NCBI GenBank assembly: GCA_018435605.1
Contig: JAHDNF010000003.1
Location: 124,001 to 188,000 of the forward strand
Direction: 5' to 3'
Source of the DNA: a bacterium
GTDB lineage: Bacteria > Auribacterota > Auribacteria > Auribacterales > Auribacteraceae
Length of the DNA: 64,000 nt
Made by a program: the position numbers and the translations under genes. Shown piece after piece: positions 9,917 through 18,917 of this stretch (positions are counted from its first letter, which is position 1; each line of letters starts with the position of its first letter). Under the pieces are notes generated by a model that was given only the letters and a program-made list of their open reading frames with translations, did no database searches and was not told the DNA's origin.

Positions 9917-11974
9917 TTACCGTAACATGTTTCGACAGTTTTCTATAAAAATACCGGTCGGCTTATCATCGGGATGATTTTTGCGGATATCCAAAAAAAG
10001 CTCGAGAGCCGTATTCCATTGATTGGCATCATACGCCTGAATGGCTTTATGAAAAGCGTTGCATAAATTATGAGTTTTTTGGTTGTTAGTGTCAATATTG
10101 TCCATCAGTTCATATAAGATTATGTCTGAAGAACGCCCCTTGACGTTGACTTTTCCTAGAGGCCGGAATAAAAAAGCATCTTTTGTTTGTTCGAATGTGG
10201 TCTGGCTGACGAGAATCGATGTAGAAAATGTTTTGTTGAGTTGTTCGAGCCTGCTTGCCACATTTACGCTGTCTCCTAGTACCGTATAATTCATCCGCTG
10301 GTCGGAGCCGATATTGCCTACCAAAGTTTCGCCGCTGTGGATGCCGAAACGGGTAACCAGAGGCGGCTTGTTTTGTAGTTGCCATTTTTTGTTCAAATCC
10401 CGCAATTTTTCTAAACATAATAGTGTTGCCTTACAGGCGTGGTAAGCGTGACGGGTGTCAGGCGTAGGCGCGCCCCAGAAAGCCATGATTGAGTCGCCTA
10501 TAAATTTGTCTACGGTAGCTTTGTTGTCGAGCAAAATGGTGATAAGCTCGCTGAAATAATCGGAAATATGGAGCATTACACTTTCAGGCGGCAGTGATTC
10601 GGATATAGATGTAAAACCTTCTATATCGGTAAAAAGAATAGATAGCATCCTGCGTTTTCCGCCTAAAGTTACTTCCTGTCCCGATCCGATCAGTTCGCGG
10701 ACAAGTTCGGAGGGTACGTATTTATTAAACGCTTTCAGTCCTGTTTTCATACTATTGATTGAGTTGTGCATAGTCCGCAGTTCACGAATGTGCGATTTAA
10801 GATTAAGAGGTTCGTCCAGATACATATCTTTTATTTTTTCCGTGGCGTCGGCCAGATACATTATGGGTCGCGAAACGCTTCTGGCGATAAGTACCGATAC
10901 AAGTAATGCTATGATCAGGATCAACATGGAAATGAACGCCACAATAGCGTTGGTTTTATAAAGGATATCCAGAAAAAAGATTGATTCGATAAAAATTCCT
11001 ATATGCCATTTTGTTGATAAGAAAGAGAACGGTTTGATTACGCCTGCATAGCGGCTGTTGTCGATAATCATGTCTATGGTTTCTACGCCGGTTTGCAGAT
11101 ACCGTTCGTACATAGTGTTTAGAATAGGATCGTCAATATCGGCTATTTTTTTAAGTTGATAAGAATTATTGATTTGATGTACTACGTTTTCATCAGAACT
11201 GGCTATCAGTTCATTTTTTTTATTTACGATAAACGCCGTACCCTGTTTGTTGATGTCGAGGCTTGCAAGGAATCCTGATAACGAATCAAGGCTGATATCT
11301 ACGCCTATTACGGCATGAACATTTCCTTCGTTGTCAAGTTCGGGGAACGATGCGGTGATGCCGGGTTTCTGACTGGTGAAAAAAATATAAGCATCTGTCC
11401 AGTAGTTTTGTTTGGTGGTTTTAGCCCCGTTATACCATGGTCTAGTTCTGTGGTCGAAAGAAAAGTCATCGCCCCGTTCTTCTTTTATCACGATGCCTGC
11501 GGTATCGCGTGATATTGTCGCTGTGAATGGCGGTGTCTCTGTTCTATTTATTATATGTGTGGATATTGATCCGTCGGTCATTCTCATTGTCATTATATAG
11601 TTACCCTGTTCGGTTCCATAATAGAACATGCTCAGTTGAGGATAGACACGTAGAGCTTCGGTCATGTATGTTTCCAGACGGTCGGTTTTATTGATATTAA
11701 AAAAGTCAACTCCCGAGTTAGCGGTGATTTTGCCTGTCAACTGTGCCATAGTCGCGGCCGGTTTTAGAAAATGTACGGTTCGCTCGGAAACGACGTTCAA
11801 AGCTGATTTCGCCAGCATGTCCATCATATAATAAATGGCTTGACGTCCTTTTATATAAGAATACCATGTGATTATACACACGCTGATAATTAAAAGGGTT
11901 GACATTGCAGTCAGCAGGTCGATAGTCAACGGGCGGTTTGTGAATATTTTTTTCAGCTTAGCGAAAAAGCTCAT
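9917..11974 (-). CDS. Membrane sensor adenylate cyclase (dCache-HAMP-class III cyclase)
   Basis: The 685 residues show an N-terminal membrane helix, a large periplasmic double-Cache sensor (about residues 45-340, with WYNGAKTTKQNYWTDAY typical of ligand-binding Cache domains), a second helix, a HAMP linker and a class III cyclase domain. Catalytic features are complete: metal Asp in LFTDIEGFTS and in FIGDSIMAFWGAP, adenine-selecting Lys (VDKFIGD) and Asp (TVLGDSVN), and the transition-state Asn-Arg pair in NVASRLE. It should therefore make cAMP in response to an external small ligand. The last 40 residues resemble a single TPR. I prefer the ATG at 11974 (AAAAAAGGA upstream) over the in-frame ATG seven codons earlier, which lacks a ribosome site. 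No CRP-type regulator is in view. Confidence 0.92.
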   Translation of the reverse strand: MSFFAKLKKIFTNRPLTIDLLTAMSTLLIISVCIITWYSYIKGRQAIYYMMDMLAKSALNVVSERTVHFLKPAATMAQLTGKITANSGVDFFNINKTDRLETYMTEALRVYPQLSMFYYGTEQGNYIMTMRMTDGSISTHIINRTETPPFTATISRDTAGIVIKEERGDDFSFDHRTRPWYNGAKTTKQNYWTDAYIFFTSQKPGITASFPELDNEGNVHAVIGVDISLDSLSGFLASLDINKQGTAFIVNKKNELIASSDENVVHQINNSYQLKKIADIDDPILNTMYERYLQTGVETIDMIIDNSRYAGVIKPFSFLSTKWHIGIFIESIFFLDILYKTNAIVAFISMLILIIALLVSVLIARSVSRPIMYLADATEKIKDMYLDEPLNLKSHIRELRTMHNSINSMKTGLKAFNKYVPSELVRELIGSGQEVTLGGKRRMLSILFTDIEGFTSISESLPPESVMLHISDYFSELITILLDNKATVDKFIGDSIMAFWGAPTPDTRHAYHACKATLLCLEKLRDLNKKWQLQNKPPLVTRFGIHSGETLVGNIGSDQRMNYTVLGDSVNVASRLEQLNKTFSTSILVSQTTFEQTKDAFLFRPLGKVNVKGRSSDIILYELMDNIDTNNQKTHNLCNAFHKAIQAYDANQWNTALELFLDIRKNHPDDKPTGIFIENCRNMLR

Positions 11975-12236
11975 TGTGAAAAATCCTTTTTTCATTATCT
12001 GAATAGGGTGTCAAAAAACTTTGTGGAAATCATAAAACTAGTTGTCGTATTGTATATTGTTTGAATTGAATGTTTCATTTCCCTTTTTTTCTTTTATTAA
12101 GTAAATTTTAACTGATATTACCATTGTGATTATAGGGAGTATACTACAATTGTATTGATGTATAAAATTTATCTGCAATCTAAAGAGATCAATTAGAATT
12201 CGTAGGGTATTTAAAGGATAGGTAATCTTATTACAT

Positions 12237-12995
12237 TTAACGAATGATAGCGATACCGCCATCAACTTCAAATATGATTTCTTCCGATATCCAATCATTT
12301 TCTTTATACTCAATATTAATTGAGGCCTTATATGATCCATCGGGTAAATTTATCTGATCGTCAAAAGAGCCTATCAAATCGCGAGTAGCGCCTGGAAGAA
12401 CAACTGATTGACTCTGGTTAAAGATAATCTTATATTCTTCTGCATATTCAGGCACAGGTGGTTCTGTTTTTTGTATGACGATATTTCCTTTAGGTCTTAT
12501 ATGAACATTTCCTGTATTTGCAATATTTATCAAGAATGATGTTTTTGGTGAATTTAATATGCTGATATTTTGTATGTTTGCCTTGTAAATTTCTGTACCC
12601 TTAATGCTTATATATATCGGCGACGATATGGTGAAAGTTATTGGTGAACCGGAAGTATCCACAGGTTTTTCGTAAAAATTTATCCTTGCAATAAGAACAC
12701 CAGAGGCTGATTCGGGAATATGTATTGTAAATTTGGCTTCAGCTTTTGATTTAGGTTCGACTGTAACCAAGTTAGAGTTGAAATTTATCCAATCAGTGTT
12801 TTTGTTATCGGAAGTAGTCAGTGATATTTCAACACTAATAGTATTATCTCCTAAATTAGATAAAATATAATACCCTTCAAACGATTTTCCGGCGGGAAGA
12901 GAATTTTCTATTCTAACTGGACTTATAGATAGTTTTGCATTAGCTGATATAGTAGTAAATGTAAATAAAATTAACAATACCAGTATTTTTTTCAT
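12237..12995 (-). CDS. Exported Ig-fold protein, PapD/DUF916-like periplasmic chaperone candidate
   Basis: A 252-residue protein with a clear signal peptide (KKILVLLILFTFTTISANA). The mature part opens with LSISPVRIENSLPAGKS and continues as two beta-rich, Ig-like domains with alternating hydrophobic strands, the build of pilus chaperones and of the peptidoglycan-binding DUF916 family. The conserved G1-strand and Arg/Lys anchor of true FGL/FGS chaperones are not identifiable, so a chaperone function is only suggested. Downstream of two other exported proteins on the same strand, but separated from them by a strong terminator, so it may have its own promoter. Base composition is richer in A+T than the flanking genes. 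The last 30 residues (WISEEIIFEVDGGIAIIR) are unlike any motif I know. Confidence 0.6.
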   Translation of the reverse strand: MKKILVLLILFTFTTISANAKLSISPVRIENSLPAGKSFEGYYILSNLGDNTISVEISLTTSDNKNTDWINFNSNLVTVEPKSKAEAKFTIHIPESASGVLIARINFYEKPVDTSGSPITFTISSPIYISIKGTEIYKANIQNISILNSPKTSFLINIANTGNVHIRPKGNIVIQKTEPPVPEYAEEYKIIFNQSQSVVLPGATRDLIGSFDDQINLPDGSYKASINIEYKENDWISEEIIFEVDGGIAIIR

Positions 12996-13205
12996 AATAA
13001 ATTTTCTTTTCCGGTGATTTGACGGTTATGATAGGTTAATCGAATCGATACAATCCAGACTTAGCTTCTTGTGAAATTATTCATGGCATTTCTAAAAAAT
13101 CAGATTAGTCATCGCAAGTAGCAATGCGACGCGGTGATTTCGTGTTTTATATAGCAATGCAAACTTTTATTTATTGCTATGACTGTTAAATTGGTTTAAT
13201 GGAAT

Positions 13206-13243
13206 AAAAAAAATGGCAGGCGTACAAGCTTTGTACGCCTGCC
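13206..13243 (-). terminator. Strong Rho-independent terminator
   Basis: A perfect 13-bp stem, GGCAGGCGTACAA paired with TTGTACGCCTGCC around a 3-base loop (13215-13243). Read on the minus strand it is followed by eight T residues (13213 down to 13206). It closes transcription of the exported protein gene that ends at 13263, and insulates it from the chaperone-like gene below. Confidence 0.9.
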
Positions 13244-13262
13244 AATAATTATAGTATAACGA

Positions 13263-13892
13263 TTATTCATAATAAAGAATAAAATTTACTTCTGCTTCAA
13301 AGGTTCCTGCAATTAGAGGTGTTGTTGCTAGTTTAACACCGAATCCTACAGGGACACGGTCATTGGTTTCCCACCATGCGTCACCGTGCCAAATAACCGC
13401 AGATGCCGCGAGATCAGATGCTCTATCTAAGAGATAATCAGATGAAGCGTATTCAGATTTAAAAAAGGAATAAGCGTTAGTCCAATCTGCAATATCAGCT
13501 CCTACAGCGGCGGTTTCTTTCGATCTGAATTTAAATGGCAATCCGTTGTTATAAACAGGACTATTGTTTATAAGTTCAGAAGCAACATCGGTACCTTTTA
13601 AGCAAACAGCTACATTCCATGCAGTATTACCGGTGCTTACCTCTACAAAAAGTTTTCCGGCAATATATTCAGTACCGTCACCGAATTCTGCTGTCGCATG
13701 TCTTGCAAGTGTTAGTGATGTAACCTCGGATCCGCCTGATGCGACATTATATATAGACATGACCGGTGAACCGTCATCATAATCCAAAGACATACCAATT
13801 GTTTGGTCATCTATTGATGTTTGAGCTATTGTTGAAAATGAAAATCCAAGTACAAATGTCAGAGCAACCATAATTACAGTTAAATTTTTCAT
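13263..13892 (-). CDS. Exported hypothetical protein
   Basis: A 209-residue protein not assignable to a family. The ATG at 13892 has an ideal GGAG ribosome site and begins a signal peptide (KNLTVIMVALTFVLGFSF, cleavage near IAQTS). A longer in-frame start at 13958 would put a charged stretch before the signal and is rejected. The mature part is Gly/Ala/Thr/Ser-rich and looks all-beta, starting SLDYDDGSPVMSIYNVASGG and ending in VNFILYYE. The length, strong ribosome site and strong terminator point to a well expressed secreted or surface protein, perhaps a pilin-like or coat subunit. The LDYxD..P.xS segment near its start also appears in the next gene upstream (SMILDYNDTPIIS), which hints at a shared domain. 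Confidence 0.65.
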   Translation of the reverse strand: MKNLTVIMVALTFVLGFSFSTIAQTSIDDQTIGMSLDYDDGSPVMSIYNVASGGSEVTSLTLARHATAEFGDGTEYIAGKLFVEVSTGNTAWNVAVCLKGTDVASELINNSPVYNNGLPFKFRSKETAAVGADIADWTNAYSFFKSEYASSDYLLDRASDLAASAVIWHGDAWWETNDRVPVGFGVKLATTPLIAGTFEAEVNFILYYE

Positions 13893-13997
13893 TTTTTTCT
13901 CCTTTTTGTTTTTGCTGGGATGTAAAAATACCAAATTTTTGTAATAATCGATACGCAACCTCCTTTCCGTAGATTATTGTCCCTAAGCATAAGGTAA

Positions 13998-14729
13998 CTA
14001 AAAAGTAATTTTGTACATCCGTATATTTGCGTCGTACGAATCATTATCCATTTCAGGGTCATCACCGTAATCTATCCACGAGTGGATATTTTCAGATTCA
14101 AGCAAAATATGATCATGAAATCCTGGATAGTTTACTTCGTCCCATACTATAGGATTATTCAAATCGTTTGCCCAGTATAGCTTATAGCTAATTCCCTGTT
14201 CGGCGTACCATTTAAGTTTAATCCAGAATCCATATTTCTCTATCGATACGAATCTGACAGGCGTGTGTGGCACTGGAAATGGCCCGTAATATTCCCATTG
14301 ACCTTCCAGATAACCATCTACTGCCGATATTCTTAACCAGTAACCTTCACCATTTGCATCGGGAATATCTATAACTGAATCCCATATAAAACTAAGCCCT
14401 TGCCCCGGATATACGGCTTCAAGAGCTGAAGAATCTGTAGCGGTAATTGGTGACCATGTTGATCCTTCGCTCCCGTCCATAAACTCCACTCGTATATTGC
14501 ATGGCGCGCCTAATGGATGGGAAAGGTCGTATGTTACAGTTACCTCTCTTGTGTAACCACTTGTTGATATATTGCTTATAATTGGCGTATCATTGTAGTC
14601 AAGGATCATGCTTATCGATTTAGATTCAAGAAAATTCGCCGAATATACATTATTGGCACAAATTATCAAAAATATCAAAATAAATATAACTTTTAGGCTC
14701 ATAATAAAATTTATGCCCTTATATTTCAT
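13998..14729 (-). CDS. Exported hypothetical protein with fibronectin-like domain
   Basis: A 243-residue protein with an N-terminal hydrophobic signal (SLKVIFILIFLIICANNVYS). The first mature domain (about 40-150) reads as an Ig/fibronectin-like unit: REVTVTYDLSHP, then the stretch with GSTWSPITATDSS and LSFIWDSVIDIP. Units of this kind are common in secreted proteins of PVC and Omnitrophota-like bacteria. The C-terminal part is Trp/Tyr-rich (FWIKLKWYAEQGISYKLYW). The start is ambiguous: ATG at 14729 has no ribosome site, and the ATG at 14702 is better placed for the signal peptide but has only a distant AAGGG. Same strand and about 105 bases upstream of the exported protein at 13263-13892. 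Function unknown. Confidence 0.6.
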   Translation of the reverse strand: MKYKGINFIMSLKVIFILIFLIICANNVYSANFLESKSISMILDYNDTPIISNISTSGYTREVTVTYDLSHPLGAPCNIRVEFMDGSEGSTWSPITATDSSALEAVYPGQGLSFIWDSVIDIPDANGEGYWLRISAVDGYLEGQWEYYGPFPVPHTPVRFVSIEKYGFWIKLKWYAEQGISYKLYWANDLNNPIVWDEVNYPGFHDHILLESENIHSWIDYGDDPEMDNDSYDANIRMYKITF

Positions 14730-15154
14730 AAAAAATATTTATCGTTATAACTTGTTTGTGGCATTTTCTTAATATATTATAAAAATTTCCAGAAACTTCT
14801 ATTACATCTTTTCGGCATAAAATATTACATAACTAAGAAAAATGCTTTTTAATTAATATAACACACACAAAATCAAGAGCTTTTACTGATTACTTCTATA
14901 ATGATACACTAACTTATATCTCTATGCAATTGCATTATTTCTAACTTATGGATTATTTTAACAATCATCTGAAAAATTCTGTCAGTGATCTTAAATGGAT
15001 TGAAGTTTAAAAGCTCGAATTTGAAATATTAAGGTTGCCGGTGCGATAGTCATGCTTTATAATTTCGTTACGCATTGACTTTTAGTGCTGTTACCTTATA
15101 TAATGGACGCATTAGGTCTAACTGAAGCGTAAAACATGCAAAGACCAAAATTTT
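14730..15154. other. Intergenic region, 425 bases, divergent
   Basis: AT-rich spacer between the divergent exported-protein gene and the AsmA-like gene. I see one clear promoter at its right end (15075-15104) and no convincing small gene, RNA or repeat in the rest. Confidence 0.6.
15075..15104 (+). promoter_or_regulatory. Sigma-70 promoter of the AsmA-like gene
   Basis: TTGACT (15075-15080) and a consensus TATAAT (15099-15104) are 18 bases apart. Transcription would start near 15112, giving a leader of about 43 bases. Confidence 0.65.
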
Positions 15155-17761
15155 ATGAGAAAAAGAAAATACGAAAAAAAAAGCAAGGTATCTTCTACCG
15201 GAAAACGATGGATTATTCCGTCAGTCATATTAGCCATATTGCTTATCTTATATGTTGCGTATATTTTTAACCTGAACCGTTATAAATCTAGATTTGAAAA
15301 TTTTCTTAAAGAAGCCGTTAAGGCGGAAGTCGACATCGGCTCCATACGATTGAAACTGTTCGGCAATTTGGCTATAAAGCTCAACAACGTATCTATACGC
15401 GATACTCAGGAAAGAGACTGCGCTCTGACCGCCGATCAAATACTGTTAGATATTAATCTGAACGATCTTATTTCCAAGAAAATTGTTCATTTTCCGTCAA
15501 TAACCATTGTCCGGCCTCATCTTAAAATATGCAAAGATACAGACGGCAACTGGCAGATACCGGGGTTGTATGATGATACCGCTTCTTATCGAGATAAAAA
15601 TTCTTCTTCTCGCTCGGTATCGGTAAAATCCAAACAGTTGTTGCCGTCGTTTCCGTCATATAAGTTCGATTACAGTTCATTTTATATACATGAGCTCCGC
15701 GCTACCGATGCTGTAATAGAGGTTATCAGCCACATAAGAAAAGAAGCTTTTTGTCTGAAACAGGCAGACATAACTGCTGTTCGTCAGTTTGATTCACAGG
15801 TGTTCGATATTGTCGCGCAGGCGCAAATAGACCACGATCCTAAATCCAAGATTTTTTATGAAGGGTCGCTCGGCAACCCCGGGGTTGATTTTGCCTCCAG
15901 TTCATTTTCTGATATACTTGAACAGTCTCAGTTCAAAGGAATATTATCGGTTGACGCATTGTCGCCTTTGGACATGGGCGCTCTAATTGATATCGACAAT
16001 CTGCCGGGTTTCGCGAAAGATATTATACTTTATGCCGTATGTTACATAACAGGCAGTTATAAAGACGGGTTCAATTTTCGCGGCAGGATGCACCCCACAC
16101 GTGTTCCGATATATAAAAAACTCGATGTGGATTTTTCTGTTTTTGTTGCCTTACCGTTTATTAATGTCGACTATCTGATGACTCGTATAAATGATGCTGA
16201 GATCATAGTCGACGGCAAATACGATTTAAAATCCGACAACGGCCTGTTTTATCTTCAAACCGACACTCTTGACATAGATCGGCTAGGCGATGTTCTGTCA
16301 TTTATACGAAATGTGGATATTAAGGGAAAAGGAAGGATTTTTGCGCAGGTTCCAGTATATAATTTTGTATTACATCCATCAATGACCGCTCAGTTGTATT
16401 TATCCGAATTTACCGGAAATTTTGATATACTGGCCTATCCTCTTTATTTGCAACAACCTACTACAGCAACTCTTACACAGAGAGAACTTTCTTTTAAGAA
16501 CGCATCCGTGTTGTACAACGAATGCCCGTTGATACTGGATTTTACGTATCTTATGGGTTCGCAACAAAGTATTAGCATCCAATTCAACCATTTTTCCGAC
16601 ATGCAACTGCTTGATATTATCGCATTAGGCAAACCGGAAAAAGAATCGGCTTCTTTACAGGATACGCCGGCTGACAATACGTTAAAACAACCAGCAAATT
16701 CACCTGCGGATTCCGCTATGAAATCGGATAAATCGAAGAAGCATAGCGGTAGCCGTATACCTATTTACATAAACGGTCCTATCCGGGATGCGCATTTAGG
16801 GGCGGTGTTTATTGATTCAGGTTATATCGACTCGTTAATAGAAGATAATCGTATTTTACTGAAGGATATCGATCTAATGATGTACGGCGGTAATTTTAAG
16901 GGCAACGGAGTTATTAAAATTACCGATTCAGTTCCATCGTTTTCCATCGTAGCGGATGTCAGGGACATTGCGATCAATGATATTATAGCTGATACCACAT
17001 CTTATGAGCATTTGATCGAAGGTGTATTTTCGTCGGCGATGTCGTTTCAATGTACCGGAAAAACAGTGGACGACATAAAGGATACTCTTGTCAGCCATGG
17101 AGTTATAAAGATTGAAAACGGGGTCATACACAACTTGCCGTTACTCAAAGAACTCCTTAACGGTTTTTCGGATGACAGCAATGACAAACGACTGAGATTG
17201 TACGGCAGTACCGTAGGACTGAAGTTGCCCCCGCTGGAAGAATTCGGTTTTGAACAGGAAACATCGTTTACTGAGTTACGGTGTGCTTTTGAAGTGAAAA
17301 AAGACGCAATGGGTAAGAACGCATTCCATACCGATGATTTGGCCATTGATTCGCCTAAAATGAAAATAAAACTTAACGGCAGTTTTGATTTTGAACGGAA
17401 CCTAAATTTTACCGGAATAACTACTTTGTCGGAAATTCAGACCATGAAACTTCTTCATAAAGTAAAAGAACTAAGTATGCTTTTTAAGGTTTCGAACGAG
17501 GTTATGGAGATACCATTCAAGATAAAAGGCACTATAGAAAATCCTGAGCCGATACCGGTCATTCGGTTGAATACGTTACAAAATAAAATGGAAGATATTT
17601 TACATAACAGATTATTTCATTCAAAATCTGAAGACATCCAAATCAATTCAAAGCAACCGGAATTGGGCATTGATAAAAAAATAGACGATATTGAACTTGA
17701 TGAGAAAGATTTACAAAAGATAAAAAAACTGGAAAAGAAATTAAAAAAATATTTGGAATAA
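15155..17761 (+). CDS. AsmA-family inner-membrane protein
   Basis: An 868-residue protein with one N-terminal membrane helix (about residues 18-38) after a very basic start (RKRKYEKKSK) and a long periplasmic body. The AsmA N-terminal unit is visible: IRLKLFGNLAIKLNNVSIRD, then LLDINLNDLISKKIVHFPSITIVRPHL. The C-terminal AsmA region is GVIKIENGVIHNLPLLKELL, with IDSPKMKIKLNGSFDFERNL after it. AsmA-like proteins are thought to move phospholipid between the inner and outer membranes or to affect outer-membrane assembly, which implies a diderm cell. A low-complexity linker (about 505-530, rich in Ser, Pro and Lys) interrupts the middle. The tail is a highly charged Lys/Glu segment. No strong ribosome site is visible. 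Confidence 0.85.
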   Translation: MRKRKYEKKSKVSSTGKRWIIPSVILAILLILYVAYIFNLNRYKSRFENFLKEAVKAEVDIGSIRLKLFGNLAIKLNNVSIRDTQERDCALTADQILLDINLNDLISKKIVHFPSITIVRPHLKICKDTDGNWQIPGLYDDTASYRDKNSSSRSVSVKSKQLLPSFPSYKFDYSSFYIHELRATDAVIEVISHIRKEAFCLKQADITAVRQFDSQVFDIVAQAQIDHDPKSKIFYEGSLGNPGVDFASSSFSDILEQSQFKGILSVDALSPLDMGALIDIDNLPGFAKDIILYAVCYITGSYKDGFNFRGRMHPTRVPIYKKLDVDFSVFVALPFINVDYLMTRINDAEIIVDGKYDLKSDNGLFYLQTDTLDIDRLGDVLSFIRNVDIKGKGRIFAQVPVYNFVLHPSMTAQLYLSEFTGNFDILAYPLYLQQPTTATLTQRELSFKNASVLYNECPLILDFTYLMGSQQSISIQFNHFSDMQLLDIIALGKPEKESASLQDTPADNTLKQPANSPADSAMKSDKSKKHSGSRIPIYINGPIRDAHLGAVFIDSGYIDSLIEDNRILLKDIDLMMYGGNFKGNGVIKITDSVPSFSIVADVRDIAINDIIADTTSYEHLIEGVFSSAMSFQCTGKTVDDIKDTLVSHGVIKIENGVIHNLPLLKELLNGFSDDSNDKRLRLYGSTVGLKLPPLEEFGFEQETSFTELRCAFEVKKDAMGKNAFHTDDLAIDSPKMKIKLNGSFDFERNLNFTGITTLSEIQTMKLLHKVKELSMLFKVSNEVMEIPFKIKGTIENPEPIPVIRLNTLQNKMEDILHNRLFHSKSEDIQINSKQPELGIDKKIDDIELDEKDLQKIKKLEKKLKKYLE

Positions 17762-17820
17762 AATAATAATTTTTATATATATTTACGTTACAATATTAAA
17801 TTTACCGGAAGGATTATGTT

Positions 17821-18288
17821 ATGGATACCAGTATAAATATAGAAAAATTACAGAAATCCGACCATAAAGATGTAGTTGCCTTTGTAAATCATTTGATGAA
17901 CACTGAGTTTCCCGGCACGTTACATCATCTGGAAGCAGATGACCTAGATCATCTTATGGACGCATATAACGGAAAACGCGATGCGTTTCTTGTAATGAAA
18001 AAAGACGGCTCTATTATAGGTACTGTCGCTGTCAAGGAAGACAGTAAAGAAGTGGCGCTATTGCGCAGATTGTTTATAGCCAAAGAATGCCGCAATAAGG
18101 GGTACGGCAAAATGCTGGTACAGAAAGCCATAGATTTCTGCAACGATAAAAATTATCAAATGATCTCGTTTCGCGGCAATAATCAGATGGATCAAGCTAT
18201 CAGGGTGATAGAAAAATTTGGTTTTATACGAAAAGATTTGATCGATTTCGGCGCTTTCCATATATATATTTATGTAAAATTATTGTAA
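17821..18288 (+). CDS. GNAT family N-acetyltransferase
   Basis: A 155-residue acetyltransferase of the GNAT fold. The acetyl-CoA binding segment is LRRLFIAKECRNKGYGKMLVQKA, carrying the R/Q-x-x-G-x-G/A pattern as RNKGYGK. The strand VAVKEDSKEVALLRRLFI precedes it, and IRVIEKFGFIRKDL matches the usual C-terminal motif B. AAGGA lies upstream of the ATG. The acetyl acceptor cannot be deduced. It follows the AsmA-like gene by 59 bases and is followed by a response regulator 59 bases on. Confidence 0.85.
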   Translation: MDTSINIEKLQKSDHKDVVAFVNHLMNTEFPGTLHHLEADDLDHLMDAYNGKRDAFLVMKKDGSIIGTVAVKEDSKEVALLRRLFIAKECRNKGYGKMLVQKAIDFCNDKNYQMISFRGNNQMDQAIRVIEKFGFIRKDLIDFGAFHIYIYVKLL

Positions 18289-18347
18289 TAAATTCCGAAG
18301 ATATATAAAAACATAGTTCGGATAACTCCACAAAAAGGCAGGGCGCT

Positions 18348-18725
18348 ATGGCCGAGCAACCTAAGAAAAAAATTTTGGTCGTCGATGACGAGGTTGATAT
18401 TGTTAATTTAATTAAAGATTACCTCGAAATAAATAATTATTCAGTTATAACCGCCACCGACGGAGATACCGCTCTTAAACTTGCTTTTGCGGAAAAACCG
18501 GATCTGATAACACTCGATATCATGATGGGAAACAAAGATGGTTATGAAACCTGTTTGTTGCTTCGCGAAAACGAAGGTACCAATCATATTCCCATAATCA
18601 TCATTACCGGACGGTCGACAAAACAGGCAGAGCAGGCCGCGGCATCGTTCGGCGCTGACATGTATTTGAGCAAACCGTTCGAACTGCAGGAACTCAGCAA
18701 TCTGATAAAACGTTTTATCGGGTAA
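18348..18725 (+). CDS. Single-domain response regulator (CheY-like)
   Basis: A 125-residue receiver domain with nothing attached. The acidic pair is in VVDDEVDIV, the phosphoacceptor Asp is in LITLDIMMG, the Thr is in IIIITGRS, and the conserved Lys is in YLSKPFE. Such proteins relay phosphoryl groups or bind a target directly. No histidine kinase is adjacent, so the partner is elsewhere. AAAAAGGCAGGG supplies the ribosome site. Confidence 0.93.
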   Translation: MAEQPKKKILVVDDEVDIVNLIKDYLEINNYSVITATDGDTALKLAFAEKPDLITLDIMMGNKDGYETCLLLRENEGTNHIPIIIITGRSTKQAEQAAASFGADMYLSKPFELQELSNLIKRFIG

Positions 18726-18917
18726 CCTGACGTAGTTTGCGAGTTACCTCTGATCATACCGCTGACACTTACTGTATATTAAACTTGCTGTATATTTGTT
18801 TTGATGCTTGTTCGAAGACCTGTGATTAAAAATCGGGATTTATGCGGCAAAAAACATTTTCAAATGCACCGGTATATGTTGTACCATGTCTATTATTATA
18901 TACACGGAGGTTTTTGG

